A stretch of DNA of 64,000 bases from Pseudomonas sp. Marseille-Q3773 (GTDB lineage Bacteria; Pseudomonadota; Gammaproteobacteria; Pseudomonadales; Pseudomonadaceae), in the NCBI RefSeq assembly GCF_916618955.1, contig NZ_OU745390.1, forward strand, positions 3,224,001 through 3,288,000, in the 5' to 3' direction. Positions 10,437-18,739 of the stretch are shown here, one piece after another. Both the position numbers and the translations under genes were made by a program. The notes under the pieces were generated by a model, which worked only from the letters and a program-made list of their open reading frames with translations, searched no databases and was not told where the DNA came from. Each line of letters starts with the position of its first letter. The first letter of the stretch is position 1.

Positions 10437-10520
10437 GCCTGTTGCGCTGCAAAGCGCCATTTGAACAGGCAGGCCACCCGTTAGTGTCTAACCTTTCATC
10501 CGAGGGCCGTGTGCCCTCGG
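10437..10520 (+). terminator. Intercistronic stem-loops between aatJ and aatQ
   Basis: A compound stem (GCCTGTT/AACAGGC enclosing GCGCT/AGCGC, 10437-10470) is followed by a second hairpin, CCGAGGGC/GCCCTCGG (10500-10520). Neither has a T-tract. Such loops after a binding-protein gene usually stabilise its mRNA and lower read-through to the permease genes. Confidence 0.6.
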
Positions 10521-10565
10521 ATGCTGGAAGGTGCCCGTGAAACAACCGTCTGAGGGGAAATCCCG

Positions 10566-11312
10566 ATGAATTACAACTGGGACTGGGGCGTGTTCTTCAA
10601 GTCCACCGGCGTGGGCAGCGAGACCTATCTGGACTGGTACGTCACCGGTCTGGGCTGGACCATTGCCATTGCCATCTCTGCCTGGATCATCGCCTTGCTG
10701 CTGGGTTCGATCCTTGGCGTCATGCGTACCGTGCCGAACCGTCTGGTATCAGGCATCGCCACCGCCTATGTCGAGCTGTTCCGCAACGTGCCGCTGCTGG
10801 TGCAGCTGTTCATCTGGTACTTCCTGGTGCCAGACCTGCTGCCCGAAGGGCTGCAGGAATGGTTCAAGCAGGACCTCAACCCGACCACTTCGGCGTTGAT
10901 CAGCGTGGTCATCTGCCTGGGCCTGTTCACCGCCGCGCGTGTCTGCGAGCAGGTGCGTACTGGTATCCAGGCGCTGCCCCGCGGCCAGGAAGCCGCTGCC
11001 CGCGCCATGGGCTTCAGCCTGCCGCAGATCTACACCAACGTGCTGCTGCCACAAGCCTACCGGATCATCATTCCGCCGCTGACCTCGGAATTCCTGAACG
11101 TGTTCAAGAACTCCTCGGTGGCATCCTTGATCGGCCTGATGGAGCTGCTGGCACAAACCAAGCAGACCGCCGAATTCTCGGCCAACCTGTTCGAGGCCTT
11201 CACCCTGGCCACGCTGATCTACTTCACCCTGAACATGGGCCTGATGCTGCTGATGCGCATGGTCGAGAAGAAAGTCTCGGTGCCCGGCCTGATTTCCGTA
11301 GGGGGCAAATAA
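10566..11312 (+). CDS. aatQ: Glutamate/aspartate ABC transporter permease
   Basis: Inner-membrane permease subunit (HisM/GltJ type) of 248 residues with several hydrophobic segments, starting with GLGWTIAIAISAWIIALLLGSILG. The EAA loop that docks on the ATPase is visible as QEAAARAMGFSLPQIYTNVLLPQA. It pairs with AatM, whose ATG follows the stop codon with no gap. Known E. coli counterpart: GltJ. Confidence 0.94.
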   Translation: MNYNWDWGVFFKSTGVGSETYLDWYVTGLGWTIAIAISAWIIALLLGSILGVMRTVPNRLVSGIATAYVELFRNVPLLVQLFIWYFLVPDLLPEGLQEWFKQDLNPTTSALISVVICLGLFTAARVCEQVRTGIQALPRGQEAAARAMGFSLPQIYTNVLLPQAYRIIIPPLTSEFLNVFKNSSVASLIGLMELLAQTKQTAEFSANLFEAFTLATLIYFTLNMGLMLLMRMVEKKVSVPGLISVGGK

Positions 11313-11984
11313 ATGGACATGGATTTCAGCGAAATCATCCCGGCCCTGCCCGCCCTGTGGGAAGGCATGGTCATGACCCTGCAGCTGATGATCATGGGTG
11401 TGGTCGGCGGTATTGTGCTGGGGACCATCCTGGCCCTGATGCGCCTGTCGTCGAACAAGCTGCTGTCGAACCTGGCCGGTGCCTACGTCAACTACTTCCG
11501 CTCGATCCCGCTGCTGCTGGTCATCACCTGGTTCTACCTGGCGGTGCCGTTCGTGCTGCGCTGGATTACCGGCGAGGACACCCCGGTCGGTGCCTTCACC
11601 TCGTGCGTGGTGGCATTCATGATGTTCGAGGCCGCGTACTTCTGCGAAATCGTCCGCGCCGGCGTGCAGTCGATCTCCAAGGGCCAGATGGGCGCCGCAC
11701 AGGCGCTGGGCATGACCTACGGCCAGACCATGCGCCTGATCATCCTGCCCCAGGCCTTCCGCAAGATGACCCCGCTGCTGCTGCAGCAGAGCATCATCCT
11801 GTTCCAGGACACCTCGCTGGTATATACCGTGGGCCTGGTGGACTTCCTCAACTCGGCACGCTCCAACGGTGACATCATCGGGCGCTCCCATGAGTTCCTG
11901 ATCTTCGCCGGTGTCGTGTATTTCCTCATCAGCTTCTCCGCTTCGTGGCTGGTCAAGCGCCTGCAAAAAAGGATCGCCGTATGA
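11313..11984 (+). CDS. aatM: Glutamate/aspartate ABC transporter permease
   Basis: Second permease subunit, 223 residues, GltK type. The EAA loop reads [26 protein letters not shown] (about residues 115-140). It starts directly after the aatQ stop and overlaps the aatP start by four bases (ATGA), so translation of the three genes is probably coupled. Confidence 0.94.
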   Translation: MDMDFSEIIPALPALWEGMVMTLQLMIMGVVGGIVLGTILALMRLSSNKLLSNLAGAYVNYFRSIPLLLVITWFYLAVPFVLRWITGEDTPVGAFTSCVVAFMMFEAAYFCEIVRAGVQSISKGQMGAAQALGMTYGQTMRLIILPQAFRKMTPLLLQQSIILFQDTSLVYTVGLVDFLNSARSNGDIIGRSHEFLIFAGVVYFLISFSASWLVKRLQKRIAV

Positions 11985-12715
11985 TTTCCATCAAGAACGT
12001 CAACAAGTGGTACGGGGACTTCCAGGTACTGACCGACTGCAGCACCGAGGTCAAAAAGGGTGAAGTGGTGGTGGTCTGCGGCCCGTCGGGCTCGGGCAAG
12101 TCCACCCTGATCAAGTGTGTCAACGCCCTGGAGCCGTTCCAGAAAGGTGACATCGTGGTCGACGGCACCTCGATCGCCGACCCCAAGACCAACCTGCCCA
12201 AGCTGCGTTCACGGGTTGGCATGGTGTTCCAGCATTTCGAGCTGTTCCCGCACCTGTCGATCACCGAAAACCTGACCATCGCCCAGCGCAAGGTGCTTGG
12301 CCGCAGCGAGGCGGAAGCGACCAAGAAGGGCCTGGCCCTGCTCGACCGCGTCGGCCTCGGCGCCCACGCCAAGAAGCACCCCGGCCAGCTCTCCGGTGGC
12401 CAGCAACAGCGCGTGGCGATCGCCCGCGCGCTGTCGATGGACCCTATCGTCATGCTGTTCGACGAGCCGACCTCGGCCCTGGACCCGGAAATGGTCAACG
12501 AAGTGCTGGACGTGATGGTCGAGCTGGCCCATGAGGGCATGACCATGATGTGCGTGACCCACGAAATGGGCTTCGCCCGCAAAGTGGCCAACCGCGTGAT
12601 CTTCATGGACAAGGGCAACATCATCGAGGACTGCCAGAAGGAAGACTTCTTCGGTAACCCGAGCGCCCGCCACGAGCGTACCCAGCACTTCCTCAGCAAG
12701 ATCCTGCAGCATTGA
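11981..12715 (+). CDS. aatP: Glutamate/aspartate ABC transporter ATP-binding protein
   Basis: Cytoplasmic ATPase of 244 residues that powers AatQM. Walker A is GPSGSGKST, the ABC signature is [15 protein letters not shown], and Walker B is [15 protein letters not shown] chose the ATG at 11981, which overlaps the aatM stop (ATGA) and begins [17 protein letters not shown], the standard start of the GltL/GlnQ family. The frame extends upstream inside aatM, but that part is not conserved. Confidence 0.95.
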   Translation: MISIKNVNKWYGDFQVLTDCSTEVKKGEVVVVCGPSGSGKSTLIKCVNALEPFQKGDIVVDGTSIADPKTNLPKLRSRVGMVFQHFELFPHLSITENLTIAQRKVLGRSEAEATKKGLALLDRVGLGAHAKKHPGQLSGGQQQRVAIARALSMDPIVMLFDEPTSALDPEMVNEVLDVMVELAHEGMTMMCVTHEMGFARKVANRVIFMDKGNIIEDCQKEDFFGNPSARHERTQHFLSKILQH

Positions 12716-12737
12716 TTTTGCTTCATTGAACCGGTCG

Positions 12738-12765
12738 GCGCCGCTGCCCTTTGCGGCAGTGGCGC
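12738..12765 (+). terminator. Hairpin between aatP and aauS
   Basis: GCGCCGCTGCC (12738-12748) pairs with GGCAGTGGCGC (12755-12765), with one G-T pair. There is no T-tract. It may partly separate the transporter transcript from the regulatory genes. Confidence 0.5.
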
Positions 12766-12787
12766 TGGTCGTGACAAGGCCACTGTG

Positions 12788-14692
12788 ATGAAATGCGATC
12801 CTTCGCTTCTTCTCCCTGCCAAGCCTGCCGTGAAATCCCGCCTGCTTCGTCAATTGCTGTTGCCGCCGCTGATCATCCTGTTGATGGTCGGCCTGGGGTT
12901 GGCTGGCTACCTGATCAGCGAGAGCAACGGCATCCGCATGCTCAGCGAAAATGGCGAGCGCCAGCTGGAACTGCATGCGCGCACGGTCGAAAGCGAAATC
13001 AGCAAGTACACCTACCTGCCGAGCCTGCTCGAGCTGGAAGACAGCGTCTCGCAGTTGCTCACCGACCCTGACGGCGGTTCGCGTCAGACCGTCAACGAAT
13101 ACCTCGAAGGCCTGAACCGGCGCAGCCGCAGTCGGGCTATTTTCGTACTCGACACCAATGGCCGGGTGCAGGCCACCAGCAACTGGCGTGATGCCGACTC
13201 GTTCCTCGGTGAGGACCTGTCGTTCCGCGCCTATTTCCAGACCGCCGTACGCGGCGAGCCCGGGCGCTTCTACGGCATCGGCAGCACCACCGGCGAAGCC
13301 GGCTACTACCTGGCCCATGGCCTGGAAGAGCACGGCAAGATCATTGGCGTGGCCGTGATCAAGGTGCGCCTGGATACCCTCGAAGAACGCTGGCAACGTG
13401 CCCGCCTGGAAGCCTTCGTCAGCGACGAGAACGGCATCATCATCCTTTCCAGCGACCCGGCGCGGCGCCTGAAGTCGGTGCGCCCGCTGACCCCGCAGAT
13501 CAAGGAGCGGCTGGCGCGCAGCCTGCAATACTACTGGTGGCCGCTGAACGAGTTGCAACCGCTGGCCCGGGAAATCCTGGCCGATGGCGTGGAAAAACTG
13601 ACCTTCCCGGCCAACAGCGAAACCGCACAGGGCGAGCCCAGCGAGGTGGCCTACCTGGCGCAGACCCGGCGCCTGGCCGATACACCCTGGCACTTCACCC
13701 TGCTGACCCCGTTGCAGGACCTGCGCCGCGAATCCATGGTGCAGGGTATTCTGGTGGGCGTGGCGTTCGCCCTGCTGGCGATCCTCGGCATTGCCTGGAA
13801 CGAGCGACGCAAGGTGATCGCCACCCGCCTGGCAGCCCGCGAGGCCCTGCAGGAAGCCAACAGCCAGCTGGAGCGACGGATTGCCGAGCGCACCGCCGAC
13901 CTGCGTGCCAGCAACGAACGCCTGAAAGGCCAGATTCGTGAGCGCCGGCATGCCGAGCAGACCCTGCGCCACGCCCAGGATGAACTGGTACAGGCTGGCA
14001 AGCTGGCCGCCATCGGGCAGATGTCCACCAGCATTGCCCATGAACTGAACCAGCCGCTGGCGGCGCTGCGCACCTTGTCCGGCAACACCGTACGCTTCCT
14101 CGAACGTGGTGCGCTGGAAACCGCCAGTACCAACCTGCGTACCATGAACGACCTGATTGACCGCATGGGCCGCATCACCGCCAGCCTGCGCTCGTTTGCC
14201 CGACGCGGCGACGACAGTGGCCAGGCCTCGCTGGCCAAGGCGGTCGACGCCACCCTGCAAGTGCTGGCCAACCGCATCAGCGCCTGCCACCTGCAGGTGC
14301 ACAACCAGTTCGAGGATCAGCAACTGGCCATCGACCAGACCCGCCTGGAACAGATACTGGTCAACCTGATCGGTAACGCCCTGGATGCCATGGCGACGCA
14401 ACCAGCGCCGCAATTGTGGCTTGAAGGTGAGCTGCAGGGTGACAAGTACCGTCTACAGGTGCGCGACAACGGCCACGGTATCGACAGCGAGGCGCGCAAG
14501 CACCTGTTCGAACCTTTCTTCACCACCAAACCGGGCGAACACGGCCTGGGCCTGGGCCTGACCTTGTCGGCGAGCCTTGCCGCCGCCGCCAAGGGCAGCC
14601 TGAACGTCGAGCATCCCGCCAGCGGCGGTACGGCCTTCGTCCTGGCCCTGCCGCTGGTCTCCCCCCCTAGCGAATCGGCAGAGCATCCATGA
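12788..14692 (+). CDS. aauS: Sensor histidine kinase for acidic amino acids (DctB family)
   Basis: Membrane kinase that senses glutamate and related amino acids and phosphorylates AauR. I chose ATG 12788 with ACAAGG eight bases upstream; GTG 12785 is the alternative. The protein has about 634 residues. A first membrane helix (about 20-38) and a second near 310-330 flank a periplasmic Cache-type sensor; a coiled coil follows, then the H-box SIAHELNQPLAALRTL with His418, and an HATPase domain with N-box NLIGNALDAM and GLGLGLTLS. The stop overlaps the aauR start by four bases. Its position after aatJQMP is the known aau arrangement. Confidence 0.9.
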   Translation: MKCDPSLLLPAKPAVKSRLLRQLLLPPLIILLMVGLGLAGYLISESNGIRMLSENGERQLELHARTVESEISKYTYLPSLLELEDSVSQLLTDPDGGSRQTVNEYLEGLNRRSRSRAIFVLDTNGRVQATSNWRDADSFLGEDLSFRAYFQTAVRGEPGRFYGIGSTTGEAGYYLAHGLEEHGKIIGVAVIKVRLDTLEERWQRARLEAFVSDENGIIILSSDPARRLKSVRPLTPQIKERLARSLQYYWWPLNELQPLAREILADGVEKLTFPANSETAQGEPSEVAYLAQTRRLADTPWHFTLLTPLQDLRRESMVQGILVGVAFALLAILGIAWNERRKVIATRLAAREALQEANSQLERRIAERTADLRASNERLKGQIRERRHAEQTLRHAQDELVQAGKLAAIGQMSTSIAHELNQPLAALRTLSGNTVRFLERGALETASTNLRTMNDLIDRMGRITASLRSFARRGDDSGQASLAKAVDATLQVLANRISACHLQVHNQFEDQQLAIDQTRLEQILVNLIGNALDAMATQPAPQLWLEGELQGDKYRLQVRDNGHGIDSEARKHLFEPFFTTKPGEHGLGLGLTLSASLAAAAKGSLNVEHPASGGTAFVLALPLVSPPSESAEHP

Positions 14693-16017
14693 ACCAAGCG
14701 CCTCTTACCGTCCTGATCGTCGAAGACGACCCGCATGTGCTGCTCGGCTGCCAACAGGCCCTGGCCCTGGAAGACATCGCCTGTGAAGGCGTGGGCAGCG
14801 CCGAACAGGCGCTGGAACGCATCGGCGACGACTTCGCCGGCATCGTCGTCAGCGATATCCGCCTGCCGGGCATCGATGGCCTGGAGCTGCTCAACCGCCT
14901 CAAGGCCCGCGACCGCAGCCTGCCGGTGGTGCTGATCACCGGCCACGGCGATATCGACATGGCGGTCGGTGCCATGCGCAACGGTGCCTACGACTTCATG
15001 GAGAAGCCATTCTCCCCCGAGCGGCTGGTCGACGTGGTGCGCCGCGCCCTCGAACAGCGCGGGTTGTCGCGCGAAGTGGTAGCCCTGCGCCGCCAGCTGG
15101 CGGAGCAAAGCAGCCTCGAAGGGCGCATCATTGGCCGCTCGCCGGCCATGCAACAGCTGCGCGAGCTGATTGCCAACGTGGCCGATACCTCGGCCAACGT
15201 GCTGATCGAAGGCGAGACTGGCACCGGCAAGGAACTGGTCGCCCGCTGCCTGCATGATTTCAGCCGCCGCCACAGCCAGCCGTTCGTGGCCCTGAACTGT
15301 GGTGGCCTGCCGGAGAACCTGTTCGAAAGCGAGATCTTCGGCCACGAGGCCAACGCCTTCACCGGGGCCGGCAAAAGGCGCATCGGCAAGATCGAACACG
15401 CCAACGGCGGCACATTGTTCCTCGACGAAGTGGAAAGCATGCCGATCAACCTGCAGATCAAGCTGCTGCGCGTACTGCAGGAACGCACCCTGGAGCGGCT
15501 GGGTTCGAACCAGAGCATTGCGGTGGATTGCCGGGTGATCGCTGCCACCAAATCCGACCTGGATGCCATGGGCCAGAGCGGCCAGTTCCGCAGCGACCTG
15601 TACTACCGGCTGAACGTGGTGACGCTGGAGTTGCCGCCGCTGCGCGAGCGCCGCGAAGATATCCTGCAACTGTTCGAACACTTCCTGCAGCAGTCGGCCC
15701 TGCGTTTCGACCGCGAGACACCGACGCTGGACAGCCAGACCCTGTCGCGCCTGATGGCGCACGACTGGCCGGGCAATGTGCGTGAGTTGCGCAACGTGGC
15801 CGAACGCTATGCCCTTGGCCTGCCGGCGTTCAAGAAAGGCCCCAGCGGTGGCGCCAGCCAGGGCTTGGGCTTTGCCGAGGCGGTGGAAGCATTCGAGCGC
15901 AACCTGCTCAGCGATGCGCTGCAACGTACAGGCGGCAACCTCAGCCAGGCGAGCCAGGAGCTGGGCATGGCCAAGACCACGCTGTTCGACAAAGTGAAGA
16001 AATACGGCCTCGGCTGA
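14689..16017 (+). CDS. aauR: Sigma-54-dependent response regulator (DctD/NtrC type)
   Basis: Transcription activator of the aat genes, 442 residues. The receiver domain has the acidic pocket EDD and phospho-acceptor Asp56 (VVSDIRLPG). The AAA+ domain has Walker A GETGTGKE (about 174) and Walker B GGTLFLDE. The sigma-54 contact loop, GAFTGA in most family members, reads NAFTGA here (Asn222). The C-terminal Fis-type helix-turn-helix includes LSQASQELGMAKTTLFDKVKKYG. Translation is coupled to aauS. Two matching operators and a sigma-54 promoter precede aatJ. Confidence 0.92.
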   Translation: MNQAPLTVLIVEDDPHVLLGCQQALALEDIACEGVGSAEQALERIGDDFAGIVVSDIRLPGIDGLELLNRLKARDRSLPVVLITGHGDIDMAVGAMRNGAYDFMEKPFSPERLVDVVRRALEQRGLSREVVALRRQLAEQSSLEGRIIGRSPAMQQLRELIANVADTSANVLIEGETGTGKELVARCLHDFSRRHSQPFVALNCGGLPENLFESEIFGHEANAFTGAGKRRIGKIEHANGGTLFLDEVESMPINLQIKLLRVLQERTLERLGSNQSIAVDCRVIAATKSDLDAMGQSGQFRSDLYYRLNVVTLELPPLRERREDILQLFEHFLQQSALRFDRETPTLDSQTLSRLMAHDWPGNVRELRNVAERYALGLPAFKKGPSGGASQGLGFAEAVEAFERNLLSDALQRTGGNLSQASQELGMAKTTLFDKVKKYGLG

Positions 16018-16099
16018 CCTCGAACCGCAGTGCTGCGCACGGAGACAGGTCGGCTGACGCAGTCGATGTAGCAGCACATCAGCCTTGAAGCAGGGAAAT

Positions 16100-17095
16100 T
16101 CACAGCCCTGCGATATGCGTGACATCCTGCCGATGTGCCTGAAGGTAGGGCAACACCGCCCCCAGCAGCGGCGCCTTGAACGGCTCCTGGAAGCGATGTG
16201 CCAACCCGGGTATCAAGCGCAGCTGGCTGCCCTGGATATGCGCCGCCAGATGCACGCCATGCATCACCGGCAGCAGTGGGTCGGCAGTGCCGTGCACCAC
16301 CAGGGTCGGCACGCGTAGCTGGTCGAGCAGCTCGACCCGGCTCGGCTCGGCCAGTATCGCCATGATCTGACGCTTGGCCCCTTCAGGGTTGAAGGCGCGG
16401 TCATAGGCCTCCGCCGCCTGCCGCAGCAAGGCGGCACGGTCGTCTGGCACCTCTGGGCTGCCCAACGCAGCCAGCAGGTCGGCCTGTTGCTCGATGGCCA
16501 TTTCGCGGTTCGCTGCGCTGCGCCGGGCCAGCAGTTGCACCAGCGCCGGGGCCGGCGCCGGCAAACCCGCCGCCCCGGAACTGGACATCACCAGCGTCAG
16601 GCTGCGCACACGTTCTGGCGCCATGGCTGCCAGGTGCTGGGCGATCATGCCGCCCATGCTCACCCCCAACACATGGAACTGGCGCACCCCCAGCGCGTCC
16701 ATCAGCTGCAAGCCATCGTCCGCCATGTCGGTCAGGGTATAGGGCGCTGCCACCGGCAGCCCCAGCTTGTAGCGCAGCAGCTCGACCGTGAGGTTGGCCG
16801 ACGGTGGCAGCTGGTTCCAGCGCGACAGGCCCACATCGCGGTTGTCATAGCGAATTACCCGGAATCCCTGGCGGCACAACGCCTCGACCACGTCGTCCGG
16901 CCAATGGATAAGCTGCCCGCCCAGGCCCATGACCAGCAGCAAGGCAGGGTCGCGCGGCGCGCCGACGCTCTGGTAGACCAGGCTCACTGCCCCCAGTTCG
17001 GCGCGCTGCACCGGCACCCGGACGTCACAGCGCTGCGCGGCGAATCCCGCAGGTACGCTGAGTACGAAGAAAACAAATAGCCAAAAAGCCCGCAT
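16100..17095 (-). CDS. Exported alpha/beta hydrolase
   Basis: A 331-residue alpha/beta-fold hydrolase with an N-terminal signal peptide ([19 protein letters not shown]), so it probably acts in the periplasm or outside the cell. The nucleophile elbow is GVSMGGM, the acid is in HGTADPLLP and the histidine in LAHRF near the C-terminus, so a complete Ser-Asp-His triad is present. [24 protein letters not shown] is typical of esterase/lipase-like members. Substrate is unknown. It is divergent from metR across a 196-bp gap and convergent with aauR. Confidence 0.85.
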   Translation of the reverse strand: MRAFWLFVFFVLSVPAGFAAQRCDVRVPVQRAELGAVSLVYQSVGAPRDPALLLVMGLGGQLIHWPDDVVEALCRQGFRVIRYDNRDVGLSRWNQLPPSANLTVELLRYKLGLPVAAPYTLTDMADDGLQLMDALGVRQFHVLGVSMGGMIAQHLAAMAPERVRSLTLVMSSSGAAGLPAPAPALVQLLARRSAANREMAIEQQADLLAALGSPEVPDDRAALLRQAAEAYDRAFNPEGAKRQIMAILAEPSRVELLDQLRVPTLVVHGTADPLLPVMHGVHLAAHIQGSQLRLIPGLAHRFQEPFKAPLLGAVLPYLQAHRQDVTHIAGL

Positions 17096-17291
17096 GAAAG
17101 AAACACCAGAATGCAGATCCCCAGTAGAGCGCGATTCTGATGAATCCTGTTCGGGCGCGCTGCCACAGTTCGGTGACAGTTTGATGACGCCCGCCAGACG
17201 GTGTGACCAAACGCCCAGTCGACAGCGGGTGCAACATGAGGGAAACTCAACTCATTCCCTGTTTCCCCCAGATTGAACCCCCGGAGTCGCT

Positions 17292-18209
17292 GTGCTGGAG
17301 ATCCGCCACCTGAAAACCCTTCATGCCCTACGCGAGGCCGACAGCCTGGTGGAGGCCGCCGAACGCCTGCATCTGACGCAGTCCGCTCTTTCGCACCAGT
17401 TCAAGGAGCTGGAAGAGCGCCTGGGCATGCCGCTGTTCGTGCGCAAGACCAAGCCGATTCGCTTCACCAGCGCCGGGTTGCGCCTGCTGCAACTCGCCGA
17501 TGCCACCCTGCCACTGCTGCGCGGCGCCGAGCGGGACATCGCCCGCCTGGCCGGGGGCACCGCCGGGCGCCTGCACATGGCCATCGAATGCCACAGCTGC
17601 TTCCAGTGGCTGATGCCGACCATCGACCAGTTCCGGGATGCCTGGCCGGAAGTGGAACTGGACCTCGCCTCCGGCTTTGCCTTCGCCCCGCTGCCGGCCC
17701 TGGCCCGTGGCGACCTGGACCTGGTGGTGACCTCCGACCCGGTGGACCTGGCGGGTATCACTTACGTGCCACTGTTCACCTACGAGGCGATGCTGGCGGT
17801 GGCCAACCAGCATCCGTTGGCCAGCAAGCCCTATATCGTGCCGCAGGACCTGCTCGACCAGACGCTGATCACCTACCCGGTAGAGCGTGACCGCCTGGAT
17901 ATCTTCACCCGCTTCCTGGAGCCGGCCGACATCGAGCCGGCCGCCGTGCGCACCTCGGAGCTCACGGTGATGATGATGCAACTGGTAGCCAGCGGCAGGG
18001 GCGTGTGCGGCATGCCGCATTGGGCGCTGCATGAGTACAGCTCGCGCGGCTACGTCAAGGGCAAGCGCCTGGGCGAGAAAGGCCTGTTCGCCACGCTTTA
18101 CGCCGCAGTGCGCACCGACATGCTCGATGCGCCGTACATGCGAGACTTCCTGTTGACCGCCAAGGACACCTCGTTTGCCACCCTCGATGGGGTCAGCGCG
18201 GTGCGTTGA
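17292..18209 (+). CDS. metR: LysR-family regulator, MetR type
   Basis: A 305-residue LysR regulator, starting with GTG (MLEIRHLKTLHALREADSLV). The N-terminal winged helix includes AERLHLTQSALSHQFKELE. The first residues and the effector domain closely resemble MetR, which activates methionine synthesis genes with homocysteine as coinducer. A TGAAtcctgTTCg sequence at 17141 partly resembles the MetR box TGAANNNNNTTCA. It is divergent from the hydrolase gene. Its last 17 bases overlap the convergent Nudix gene. Confidence 0.88.
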   Translation: MLEIRHLKTLHALREADSLVEAAERLHLTQSALSHQFKELEERLGMPLFVRKTKPIRFTSAGLRLLQLADATLPLLRGAERDIARLAGGTAGRLHMAIECHSCFQWLMPTIDQFRDAWPEVELDLASGFAFAPLPALARGDLDLVVTSDPVDLAGITYVPLFTYEAMLAVANQHPLASKPYIVPQDLLDQTLITYPVERDRLDIFTRFLEPADIEPAAVRTSELTVMMMQLVASGRGVCGMPHWALHEYSSRGYVKGKRLGEKGLFATLYAAVRTDMLDAPYMRDFLLTAKDTSFATLDGVSAVR

Positions 18210-18606
18210 GCGCCTGATGGTAAATCGGCAGGATCAGGTCGCGGGTCAAAGGTGCCAGCGGCATGCTGGGTGTCTGGTCAGCGGCCAGCCATGTCACCTC
18301 TTCGATTTCTGCAGCCGGGACCACGGCTGCGGCGCTGTCGACACGGAACAGTTCGGCGTGCACCTCGAAGCCGGGCTCGTTGGCGGCTGGGGCGCTGAAT
18401 TGGCCCAGGTGCACCGCCTGGGCCGGGTCGATGCGCAGGCCCAGTTCCTCATGCAGCTCGCGCACCAGCGCCTGTACCGGGGTTTCGCCAGCATCGATCT
18501 TGCCGCCGGGCTGCATGAAGGCCTGGGTGCCGCGCTTGCGTACCAGCAGGGTACGGCCCTGGGGGTCGATCAGCAGGGCGGCGGCGATGCGGATGGTGTT
18601 GGGCAT
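18193..18606 (-). CDS. Nudix hydrolase
   Basis: A small 137-residue Nudix protein that hydrolyses a nucleoside diphosphate linked to another group. The Nudix box is complete: Gly35, Glu41, then REL.EELG with Arg49, Glu50, Glu53, Glu54 and Gly56. The substrate cannot be told from sequence; members this short often cleave damaged nucleotides or dinucleoside polyphosphates. Its 3' end overlaps metR on the opposite strand, and it is divergent from the helicase gene. Confidence 0.88.
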   Translation of the reverse strand: MPNTIRIAAALLIDPQGRTLLVRKRGTQAFMQPGGKIDAGETPVQALVRELHEELGLRIDPAQAVHLGQFSAPAANEPGFEVHAELFRVDSAAAVVPAAEIEEVTWLAADQTPSMPLAPLTRDLILPIYHQALNAPR

Positions 18607-18739
18607 GGGTTCGGCTCACTTGAATCAATGGCCGGGGAGAATCCCATGGGACCATTGGCCTGACAAGGCCCAAGGTTTGCTCTGCCGGCCTGACGAACGG
18701 CCCCTTGCCAACCCGCCCCGTACCCTCCATAACCAGCAC

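Noticed and set aside
12209..14413. 734-codon open frame antisense to aatP and aauS
   Set aside because: Long antisense frames are expected in high-GC genes; the sense strand has full motifs, and the antisense product has no domain character.
18263..18739. Upstream extension of the Lhr helicase frame
   Set aside because: It runs antisense through the Nudix gene and lacks conservation; the ATG at 18740 starts the family pattern.
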